Positions 56,474-64,000 of a DNA stretch of 64,000 bases are shown one piece after another. The stretch covers positions 7,398,601-7,462,600 of the forward strand of contig NC_133116.1 of assembly GCF_022965805.1 (NCBI RefSeq), given 5' to 3'. The DNA is from Primulina eburnea (taxonomy: Eukaryota > Streptophyta > Magnoliopsida > Lamiales > Gesneriaceae). The position numbers and the translations under genes were made by a program. The notes beneath the pieces were generated by a model. That model worked only from the letters and a program-made list of their open reading frames with translations, did no database searches and was not told where the DNA came from. How positions within the stretch are numbered: position 1 is the stretch's first letter; the number at the start of each line of letters is the position of its first letter.

Positions 56474-57901
56474 ATGGACGGACGACCAGTTAGAAACAAT
56501 CGCAATCCTCGCTACGGCAACCGCAACAATAACCAAAATGATGAGGATGCACAGCAACAACCCCAACAACCACCACCAGCGGTTGGACTCAGTCAGGCCG
56601 ATTTGATGGCCATAGCCACGATTGTGGCAACTACGCTGCAAGGGTTTGTCAACCCAAATGCTAATCAGCCACCACCACCACCTCCAGCTCAGAATGGAAC
56701 GAAGCAGCACTATGAGGCTCTCAGAAGAGCAAGGGTTCCAAACTTTGATGGAAGTACCGATCCAGAGGTGGGACCGAATTGGATGAAAGAGGTGGAAAAT
56801 CATCTTCGACTACTTGAGGTTCCCCAAAGGATCAGAGTAGAGGTGATTACACCTTTCCTTGTGGATAAAGCTGCCAAATGGTGGGAAGGAGTCTCACCAG
56901 CTATGTTAGAGGCGGGACCTATCACTTGGCAAAGGTTCCGAGAGGCATTCCTGAGGCAGTACTTTCCGACAGCAGTTCGAGTGCAGAAGCTGTCAGAATT
57001 TGAAAACTTGGTTCAAGAACCAAACATGACAGTGGTGGAGTATTCATCCAAGTTCCACTCTTTGGGAACTTATTCCCCAACCATCATGGGAGACGAAGCC
57101 TTGAAGATGCATCGCTTCAAGAAGGGATTGAACAGTCGTATTCAATCTGCCCTTGCCGTTATCGAGCCCAATAGTTTTGAGGAATTGATGGGAGCCGCCA
57201 TCAGGGCTGAAAATGATATTAAGAGGCGTGAAGGCGAGAAAAAACTCAAACGTCCTCAGCCAAGCCAGTACCAATCGGGCCAGCAATTCAAGAGGCCTAG
57301 GTTTGCAAACAACCAATTTACCAGTGCTTCATCCAAAGGAACCACTTCTTCTCAATCAAACAAAGAAGGAGTCAAGTGTCAAACTTGCGGATTCACACAC
57401 ACTGGTGAATGTCGTAGGAATTCTGGAGCTTGTTTCCGTTGTGGAAAGATGGACCATCGCATTGCTCAATGTCCTCTTCCAGATCCAAGGAACGGACCAA
57501 CAGGAGGAACAACTTCAAACAAGTCTAGGGAGAACAAGCCAAATGCTCGAGTCTATGCTATCACTCAAGAAGAGGCGGACAACTCAAATGATGTCGTAGC
57601 CGGTACCATTCTGATCAATAATATACCTGCTTATGTGTTATTTGATTGTGGTGCTACACATTCTTTCATGTCTAAGAGATTTGCCAAGAAGCTAGGAGCT
57701 AAGCCTGATAACTTAGAAGAACCATATAGAGTAGCAACTCCTGCTAATCGAATTTTAGAAACTCGCACTCTATATCGGGATATTAGTGTTCTCATATCGG
57801 AATTTCAAGGCAAACCTTATTCAACTAAACATGGTAGAATTCGACGTAATTCTTGGAATGGATTGGTTAGCCAAGAATCATGCCTTAGTAGACTGTCATA
57901 G
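56474..57901 (+). CDS. gag: Ty3 gag-protease ORF (3' part out of frame)
   Basis: 475 codons. Residues 1-75 are Asn/Gln/Pro-rich. About 85-240 is a retrotransposon gag domain (AAKWWEGV, WQRFREAFLRQYFP). A Cys cluster starts at 302, and a CCHC zinc knuckle CFRCGKMDHRIAQC occupies 320-333; it binds the element RNA. The aspartic protease begins near 385 with DCGATHSF, catalytic Asp391; Cys at 392 is unusual where Ser or Thr is common. Within about 57800-57815 the reading frame shifts: the expected protease continuation (DVILGMDWLAKNHALVDC) is in the next frame (57786-58028), so the last about 30 codons of this ORF are out of frame. This looks like a single-base gain, not programmed frameshifting, since the shift cuts the protease itself. 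ATG at 56474 has an acceptor-like TGTAGGAA just upstream. Confidence 0.9.
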   Translation: MDGRPVRNNRNPRYGNRNNNQNDEDAQQQPQQPPPAVGLSQADLMAIATIVATTLQGFVNPNANQPPPPPPAQNGTKQHYEALRRARVPNFDGSTDPEVGPNWMKEVENHLRLLEVPQRIRVEVITPFLVDKAAKWWEGVSPAMLEAGPITWQRFREAFLRQYFPTAVRVQKLSEFENLVQEPNMTVVEYSSKFHSLGTYSPTIMGDEALKMHRFKKGLNSRIQSALAVIEPNSFEELMGAAIRAENDIKRREGEKKLKRPQPSQYQSGQQFKRPRFANNQFTSASSKGTTSSQSNKEGVKCQTCGFTHTGECRRNSGACFRCGKMDHRIAQCPLPDPRNGPTGGTTSNKSRENKPNARVYAITQEEADNSNDVVAGTILINNIPAYVLFDCGATHSFMSKRFAKKLGAKPDNLEEPYRVATPANRILETRTLYRDISVLISEFQGKPYSTKHGRIRRNSWNGLVSQESCLSRLS

Positions 57902-58028
57902 AAAGATGGTAACCATCCAAGCTCCACACCAAGAGAAACTCTTATTTCATGGTAAGACTAAAGAACGAAAGACTCTTCTTTCTGCTTCTCAAACTTGGAA
58001 GGCCATGAAAAGTGGAGAAGAAGTTTAG
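57816..58028 (+). pseudogene. Protease C-terminal part, frame-shifted and stopped
   Basis: Continuation of the aspartic protease in the pol frame (LIQLNMVEFDVILGMDWL). It ends at an in-frame TAG (58026-58028), six bases before the pol ORF ATG. The reading frame is the same as pol, so one stop and one shift separate gag-protease from RT. Confidence 0.8.
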
Positions 58029-58034
58029 CTAGCT

Positions 58035-60884
58035 ATGTTAAGTGAGGTAAAGAAAGAAACCGCACTTACGCTAGAAGAGATTCCGGTAGTACAAGAATTC
58101 CCGGATGTATTTCCTGAAGAACTCCCTGGCGAACTTCCCGATCGCGAAGTGGAATTTGAGATTAACCTAGTGCCCAATGCTGCACCAATCTCAAAAGCAT
58201 CATACCGAATGGCTCCAGCAGAGTTGAAAGAACTCAAAGAGCAACTTCAAGAGTTGTTGGACAAGAAGCAAATCCGACCAAGCGCATATCCGTGGGGAGC
58301 TCATGTCCTATTTGTAAAGAAGAAAGACGGAAGCATGAGGATGTGCATCGATTATAGAGAGCTGAACAAGATCACAATCAAAAACAAGTATCCGCTTCCA
58401 AGGATAGATGACTTGTTTGACCAACTCAAAGGAGCTTCAATCTTTTCCAAGCTCGACTTAAGGTCAGGCTACCACCAATTGAAGGTCAAATCAGAAGATA
58501 TCCCAAAGACAGGCTTCAGGACAAGGTACGGACACTATGAGTTCACAGTGATGCCGTTCGGATTAACAAACGCTCCGGCAATATTCATGGATCTCATGAA
58601 CAGAGTGTTTAAACCATTTCTTGACAAGTTTGTTGTGGTATTCATCGACGATATTCTAGTATATTCGTCAAGTGAAGAAGACCACAAAGAACATCTTCGT
58701 CTCACCCTACAGAAGTTGAGAGAAAAGGAACTATACGCCAAGTTCAAGAAATGCGAATTCTGGCTAGAGAGCGTCGCATTCTTGGGACACATAATATCAG
58801 CAGCAGAAGTATCTGTGGACCCTAAGAAAGTGGAGGCAATCTCGGATTGGCCTACACCAAAGAATGTGACAGAGGTACGAAGCTTCTTGGGACTAGCAGG
58901 CTATTACCGAAAATTTGTTGAAGGATTTTCCTCAATAGCCATACCTCTCACCAAGCTCACACAGAAGAACTCTAAGTTTCAATGGAGTGAAAAATGTGAG
59001 CAAAGCTTCGAGACTTTGAAGAAGAAGCTTACATCCACACCAGTGCTAGTATTACCTATGGAAGGTAAGGACTACACCGTCTACAGTGATGCATCCAAAG
59101 AAGGTTTAGGATGTGTACTCATGCAGGAGGGAAGGGTGATTGCATACGCATCAAGGCAGTTGAAGCCGTATGAACAAAATTACCCCACACATGACCTTGA
59201 ACTAGCTGCAATGATATTCGCACTAAAGATTTGGAGACATTATCTTTATGGAGCCAAGTGTGAGGTGTTCACCGATCATCAAAGTCTCAAGTATTTGTTC
59301 ACTCAAAAGGAACTAAATATGAGACAAAGGCGGTGGATTGAACTCATAAAGGATTACGACTTGACGATAAACTACCATCCAGGCAAGGCCAATAAGGTGG
59401 CAGATGCTTTAAGTCGAAAGAATGTGAGGAAGGTAATCTTGACATCACTTTCAGCACAACCATGTCTTCGAGAGACAATCAAGATAAGCCAAGATAGAGA
59501 TTCCGCTTTGGTGAAACTGAAAGAGCAAGCCAAAGAAGGGAAATCACAAGATTTCGAGATAGACAACAAAGGAACCTTGTGGATGAAAGGACGATTGTGC
59601 GTACCAGACATCGATAGTCTTCGACAAGAAGTAATGTCTGAGGCACATAAGTCGAAATTTTCAGTCCATCCGGGCGGTACCAAGATGTACAAAGATTTGA
59701 AGAAAAATTTCTGGTGGAGTGGAATGAAGAAGGACGTGGCAATATTTGTTTCCAAGTGTCACGTGTGTCAGCAAGTCAAGGCAGAGCACCAAAGACCTGG
59801 TGGACTTCTGCAACCTCTAGAAATTCCAGAATGGAAATGGGAGTATATTTCTATGGATTTCGTTGTGTGTTCACCAAAGACAAGACAAGGTCATGACGGA
59901 ATATGGGTAATCGTAGATAGACTCACGAAATCTGCGCATTTCTTGCCTGTCCGCATGAACTATAGTTTGGATAAGCTAGCCACATTGTACATGAATGAGA
60001 TCGTACGATTGTATGGAGTTCCTGCTAGCATACTGTCAGACAGAGATCCTAGATTTACATCTCGATTTTGGAAGAGCTTTCAACAAGCTATGGGGACTAA
60101 GGTTACTCTTAGTACGGCCTATCATCCTCAGACCGATGGCCAAACAGAGCGGACAATTCAAACTCTAGAAGATATGCTGAGAGCATGTACTCTAGACTTC
60201 AGTGGTAATTGGAGCGAACATCTGCCCTTAATCGAGTTCGCGTACAATAATAGTTACCACAGCAGCATTGGAATGGCACCATACGAAGCTCTGTATGGAC
60301 GAAAGTGTCGATCACCACTGTATTGGAATGAGGTAGGGGAAAAAGCCATTGTTGGACCTGAAATGATCCAAGAAACAGTGGATAAAGTTGCCGTGATCAA
60401 GGAGAGGTTAAAAGCTGCACAAGATCGACAGAAAAGCTGGGCTGACCTTAAAAGAAGACCCGTGGAATTCGAAGTCGGAGAAAAGGCATATGTGAAAGTG
60501 TCACCCATGAAGGGGGTAATCCGATTCGATAAGGCTGGGAAACTGAATCCCAGATACGTCGGACCATTTGAAATTCTTGAGAAAGTGGGAACACTTGCTT
60601 ATAGATTAGCACTTCCACCCGACATGTCAAGAATTCACAATGTATTCCACGTCTCGCAGCTGAGGAGATATATTTCTCACCCAAGTCACATTCTGGAAGC
60701 TGGACCACTTCTGGTCGAGAGTAATCTAAATGAAGAGCTGAAATATGAAGAGATTCCGATTCGAATTGTGGATCACAAGGACCAAGTACTGAGGAGACGA
60801 ACTATTCCATATGTCAAGGTACAATGGTCCAACCACACCGAAAGAGAAGCTACTTGGGAGTTGGAAGAAAAGATGCGAACATAA
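58035..60884 (+). CDS. pol: Ty3 pol ORF: RT, RNase H, integrase, chromodomain-like tail
   Basis: 949 codons. RT covers about 60-260 with catalytic FIDD at 203-206 and [12 protein letters not shown] upstream. RNase H starts near [13 protein letters not shown] (about 348) and ends at ADALSRK (about 460). Integrase has an HHCC zinc site (H..H at about 533-541, CHVC at about 575) and catalytic Asp608, Asp669, Glu705 with 35 residues between the last two. The tail [18 protein letters not shown] resembles the chromodomain-type end of Tekay/Del chromoviruses. After EEKMRT a TAA interrupts; the sequence beyond still encodes YPYLFEDQ and FEDETF-like words typical of the normal C-terminus, with another stop between. 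The catalytic residues all look intact. The normal polyprotein would start upstream in gag-protease; the ATG at 58035 is probably not a true start. Confidence 0.93.
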   Translation: MLSEVKKETALTLEEIPVVQEFPDVFPEELPGELPDREVEFEINLVPNAAPISKASYRMAPAELKELKEQLQELLDKKQIRPSAYPWGAHVLFVKKKDGSMRMCIDYRELNKITIKNKYPLPRIDDLFDQLKGASIFSKLDLRSGYHQLKVKSEDIPKTGFRTRYGHYEFTVMPFGLTNAPAIFMDLMNRVFKPFLDKFVVVFIDDILVYSSSEEDHKEHLRLTLQKLREKELYAKFKKCEFWLESVAFLGHIISAAEVSVDPKKVEAISDWPTPKNVTEVRSFLGLAGYYRKFVEGFSSIAIPLTKLTQKNSKFQWSEKCEQSFETLKKKLTSTPVLVLPMEGKDYTVYSDASKEGLGCVLMQEGRVIAYASRQLKPYEQNYPTHDLELAAMIFALKIWRHYLYGAKCEVFTDHQSLKYLFTQKELNMRQRRWIELIKDYDLTINYHPGKANKVADALSRKNVRKVILTSLSAQPCLRETIKISQDRDSALVKLKEQAKEGKSQDFEIDNKGTLWMKGRLCVPDIDSLRQEVMSEAHKSKFSVHPGGTKMYKDLKKNFWWSGMKKDVAIFVSKCHVCQQVKAEHQRPGGLLQPLEIPEWKWEYISMDFVVCSPKTRQGHDGIWVIVDRLTKSAHFLPVRMNYSLDKLATLYMNEIVRLYGVPASILSDRDPRFTSRFWKSFQQAMGTKVTLSTAYHPQTDGQTERTIQTLEDMLRACTLDFSGNWSEHLPLIEFAYNNSYHSSIGMAPYEALYGRKCRSPLYWNEVGEKAIVGPEMIQETVDKVAVIKERLKAAQDRQKSWADLKRRPVEFEVGEKAYVKVSPMKGVIRFDKAGKLNPRYVGPFEILEKVGTLAYRLALPPDMSRIHNVFHVSQLRRYISHPSHILEAGPLLVESNLNEELKYEEIPIRIVDHKDQVLRRRTIPYVKVQWSNHTEREATWELEEKMRT

Positions 60885-60941
60885 TATCCCTATCTCTTTG
60901 AAGATCAAGTATAGCCAAGTTTCGAGGACGAAACTTTTCAT

Positions 60942-60954
60942 AAGGAGGGAGGGA
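60942..60954 (+). other. Polypurine tract of the Ty3 element
   Basis: AAGGAGGGAGGGA immediately before the 3' LTR, the plus-strand priming site. Confidence 0.85.
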
Positions 60955-62119
60955 TGTGAGAACCCGAATTTCCAGCAAAATCATTTCAGTAAGCAATGCA
61001 AAATTTCCAGCAGAAGATAATATTCAGAAGCTGGTATTTTTCCAGCAGACATGTATTTTCCAGCAGCAGCAGTAGAAGAACGAAAAATCAGCAGCAGCAG
61101 AAGAGCGAGAAAGAAGCAGCAGTCAGTTACTGATTCAGCTCAGACTTGTAACTGAAGCATTAACATGGAATAAAGGCTGTTAATGTCAGATTATGGCCAT
61201 TAATTGGAAGCGTAACAGTCAGATTATGGCCTATAAATAACACCCTCAAGTCTCTGAAATGGGTTACACAAGCTTTGAGATTATCACTTAAATTTCGAGT
61301 TAAGAAAGAGTGCCTTTGTCAAGCAGCAAAATCCAGTAGCGAGAACAGCCAAATTCCAGTAGACTTCAACCGAAACTTTAAGCAAATTACAGTAAGTGGG
61401 CTTATATGTAAATATCTTGAAATCCGTTTGATAATTCTGTTTTAAAGTTCAGTTTCTGTATGTTTGATTTCTGATTTTGAAGCACTGAAACTCCCTAGTG
61501 AACTAATGGTAGGAATATATATTCTGAACATTTCTGAATTCTGATTCTGATTCTGATTCTGGCCTCACCCCTTAGAGGAGAGAACATATAGGGGACTGAT
61601 ATCGGTTTAGCCATGAAATTCACTAACGTGCTCGGTGCTTACTAATTCTGAATTCTGTTCTGTAATTTCTGAATTCTGATTACTGTTCTGAAAACAAGAG
61701 TTCTCTGTATATTATCATATTACTGTTTCTGTTGAAAACGATTTCGAAACTGGGAGTTATTCCCGCCCCCTCTTACTGAGTGACAATCATATCACTCACC
61801 CACCAAACCCATCTCAGATAAAAACGAGGAAGAGTTGATAGAAGAAGAGGAGCAACGTCAGTTTGGGGCTGGTGATGAAGATCGTTGTTATCAGTTCTTA
61901 TTTATGTTTATTTCGCTGCCTTTGTTAAGACGATGTTGTAATTGGTTTTACATTTCCGCTGTAAAACATTATTATTGAGTTGTATCAGACAATGAACATT
62001 CAGTATTATGAATAAAAGACTGGTTTTTCTGACATTCTGTACTTCTGAGGCTTGTTGTTTTCGAATGTAAATTTGAGAGCAACGCCGGTGTCAACCAACC
62101 CCCGTCCCGGGGCGTGACA
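60955..62119 (+). repeat. 3' LTR of the Ty3 element
   Basis: 1165 bp. The differences from the 5' LTR seen by eye are about ten substitutions and one single-base deletion (CAGTTTGGGG against CAGTTTTGGGG at about 61859). Low divergence implies a recent insertion. Confidence 0.95.
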
Positions 62120-62124
62120 AAAAT

Positions 62125-62463
62125 GACTAAAAACCCAACCCCGGGCAGCCTATATATAACGAATAAAGGCTGGAATTAGCAAAAATTTACCAAGATCGGA
62201 GTTTAACTACTCGCTATCGGTTTTCAAGGTGATGCTCGCTGGAGATGACGCCGGAAAAGACTATTCATGACCAAAAACCGAACTAAAAACCAGCTGGAAA
62301 ACGCAGGAACAACAAGGTAAGAGTTAATCTTTAAATCCTTGCTCAATATACTCCAAAGAACCAAGAAAAAACCAAGCAATAGCTCACCTAAAATCGAACA
62401 AGAAACTCGAACAGGAGCAGCCACGAAACAGGGTTAGATTGGGGCTGAAACGAGCATCAAAAG
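62125..62463 (-). mobile_element. Older minus-strand LTR, right part
   Basis: Resumes the sequence interrupted at 53730. Minus-strand TATA-like TTATATATAGG near 62149. The upstream (U3) region in that orientation extends toward 62460, where a different LTR starts. Confidence 0.4.
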
Positions 62464-64000
62464 TGTTGGAATATCATGTTCGCAATCTTGATTTTGATGT
62501 TAACAAAACTTGTTATTGTGTTTCTAACATATTTGCTCAAGTGTGAAGTTGCAAACACAAGAAGCAAGCTGAAACTGAATTCTGCACAAACTGAATTTCT
62601 GGCAAGCTTCGGCTTTTTGATGATATCTCTTAACTTGATGATTCAAATGACATTCCGCCAGTTGAACTGATCAGAAAACTCAATTAGGAACAAGTCTTAT
62701 TTCACGTAAGTTGGGCAAAATCGGACGTTATCATGGTCTAACTGATAGCTCAACTACCAAACTGATCACACGAAAACAGCAATCAGTTGGGTTTGAGCAG
62801 CTGCGGTATATTGGTCATATCTCTCAGCTCGGTTATCGAAACGAAGCGATTCAGTATGCGTTGGAAAGATAAGACGAAGATCTACAAATCATCTTCAGAA
62901 GTCAAAGTCTGAATCGAAGCTTACGATTCTGATAAATGACGATGAAGCTACAAGTTCTGCACAAACTGAAATCAGCTAGGCTGATTTCAGCACACCAGCT
63001 GAAACTGAACCAGCTGAACCAGCTGCTGACCTGCTGACCAACCAACTGAATTGAACCAGCAGTTGACCAACTGAACTGAACCAGTTGCTGACCAGTTGAA
63101 CTGAAGAACCAGTTGAGTTGACCAGAGTTGACCAGTCGAGAAAATGCCCAGCAAGCTGAATTTGACCGTTACAATATCGGAAACAGTACAGAAACTTTTC
63201 AAACGGTCATATTCTTGTGTCTAACGTATATATCATTGTTGGGGCTTATAAATACAACATATTGAAGATCAAACAGCAGCTTTGGAAGTGGATTCAAAGC
63301 ATGAGCAGTTAGCATGAAGAAATCAGCTAGTTGAGAGCACAAGCCCTTGTGCGAGGATACATTTGAGATGTACACTTTAATTGATAGATTCCTCACACAC
63401 GATCACTCACACATATACAAGAGAGTTGAAGTTCAAAGATTAGTTTAGTGAGTCTTGCACAAAGACGTAAAACTTGTGTATGTAGTCTTTGCATATGAGA
63501 CATTAAACAATATGCTGATTGTGAGGTGTTGCCTACAATCTTGAGTGCTAGGAGTTCAGTTTAGGCATTAGTGTAAGTCCTAACTGAATGGGTTTGTACA
63601 AGGTGTTGTATAAATCAAAGTCTTCTAGTGAATCCTTCCCAAGGGGAAGAAGGGGTGACGTAGGAGCATTTGAAGTCTCTGAGCATCCATAAACAAATTC
63701 GTGTCTATTTGTTTATTGAATTTACTTATCATTTTCGTACTTTTTAAAGGATGCATTGTTGAAGCATTTTATGTGTTCTTCAAATACCAAAATATTGCAT
63801 ACCAAGTGTTTGATAAAATGCTTCAACTAAAATATTTTTACTCATTCAACTTGCATATATTTTAAATGGTTTACAAAATATTTATTCAGTTTCTACGAAG
63901 GATTATTTCGAATGTTTTCCGCTTGATTTCATATCAAACTTGATTTAATTCATCGGTGTTCAATATTTCAAAAACCGAGCTATTGTAGCTCATCGATTTT
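62464..64000 (+). mobile_element. Probable Ty1/copia LTR (SIRE/Maximus-like), truncated by the window edge
   Basis: Starts TGTTGGAATATCATGTTCGC. It contains a CCAGTTGACC/CAGCTGAACC minisatellite (about 62990-63135), TATAAATA at 63247-63254, and a CCTTCCCAAGGGGAAGAAGG block at about 63634 that recalls plant copia LTRs. No end is seen before 64000 and no coding sequence is in view. The family assignment rests on general resemblance. Confidence 0.5.

Larger units (their letters stand above)
53731..62119 (+). mobile_element. Ty3/gypsy chromovirus (Tekay/Del-like), 8.4 kb, TSD AAAAT, with an extra ORF
   Basis: LTRs 53731-54896 and 60955-62119 (TGTGAGAA...GCGTGACA) differ at about 11 positions, roughly 99% identical. 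AAAAT flanks the element on both sides (53726-53730, 62120-62124). Order: 5' LTR, tRNA-Met primer site, about 840-bp leader, coiled-coil ORF, gag with zinc knuckle, protease, RT, RNase H, integrase, chromodomain-like tail, polypurine tract, 3' LTR. RT before integrase makes it Ty3/gypsy. Coding is broken by a frameshift and an in-frame stop between protease and RT and by a stop in the tail, so this copy is probably not autonomous. Confidence 0.95.

Noticed and set aside
59372..60708. Minus-strand ORFs of 84-127 codons
   Set aside because: Antisense shadows of the Ty3 pol ORF.
52196..62470. AATAT at 52191-52195 and 62470-62474 as the TSD of the older minus-strand LTR
   Set aside because: The right-hand AATAT follows GTTGG, not the CA expected of an LTR end, and lies inside the start of the next LTR; probably chance.

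Overview
This window is nuclear DNA of a flowering plant, almost certainly a eudicot. It is AT-rich with long gene-poor stretches, small spliced genes with GT..AG introns, a plant cytochrome P450, a GOLVEN/RGF-type peptide precursor, and many plant LTR retrotransposons, TRIMs and MITEs. The species cannot be fixed from sequence alone; an asterid is a guess. There is no prokaryotic structure.

Layout. 1-12.5 kb: repeats only. These are a 2.2-kb solo LTR (4828-7000, target-site duplication (TSD) GCTTG), a 975-bp hAT-type element (9080-10054, 8-bp TSD), MITEs, and an LTR relative at 10536-11263. 12.6-13.1 kb: broken sulfotransferase copy on the minus strand. 13.5-20.1 kb: degenerate LTRs, one of them split by a 2.7-kb solo LTR (17217-19931, TSD ATTTT). 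22.7-24.1 kb: a two-exon gene of unknown function. 24.5-32.5 kb: a non-coding LTR element (LARD-like, TSD ACTGC, minus strand) with a GC-rich 101-bp tandem array. That array is interrupted by a solo LTR (TSD GAGCA), itself interrupted by a second solo LTR of the same family (TSD CCAGT). 34.7-37.0 kb: a four-exon secreted peptide gene whose product ends in a GOLVEN/RGF/CLEL motif. 37.3-37.9 kb: a TRIM with three LTRs (TSD ATATT). 39.4-42.2 kb: prolyl-oligopeptidase pseudogene. 42.7-45.3 kb: an apparently intact five-exon P450 on the minus strand with a second TRIM in intron 2. 45.9-51.8 kb: MITEs, a long inverted repeat and tandem repeats. 53.7-62.1 kb: a nearly complete Ty3/gypsy chromovirus (TSD AAAAT) lying in an older minus-strand LTR. 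62.5-64 kb: start of a probable Ty1/copia LTR.

Points of most interest. The Ty3 element carries an extra 168-codon coiled-coil ORF between its 5' LTR and gag. Its start codon and that of gag sit just downstream of near-identical 3' splice-site-like sequences, and a poly(A)-signal-like stretch lies between the two ORFs. The peptide gene is made of exons too short to show up as long ORFs. The minus-strand 1.5-kb LTRs carry palindrome and ACGTGTC modules directly upstream of their TATA boxes. The TRIMs share a primer-binding site with the Ty3 element. All assignments come from reading the sequence; no database search was run.
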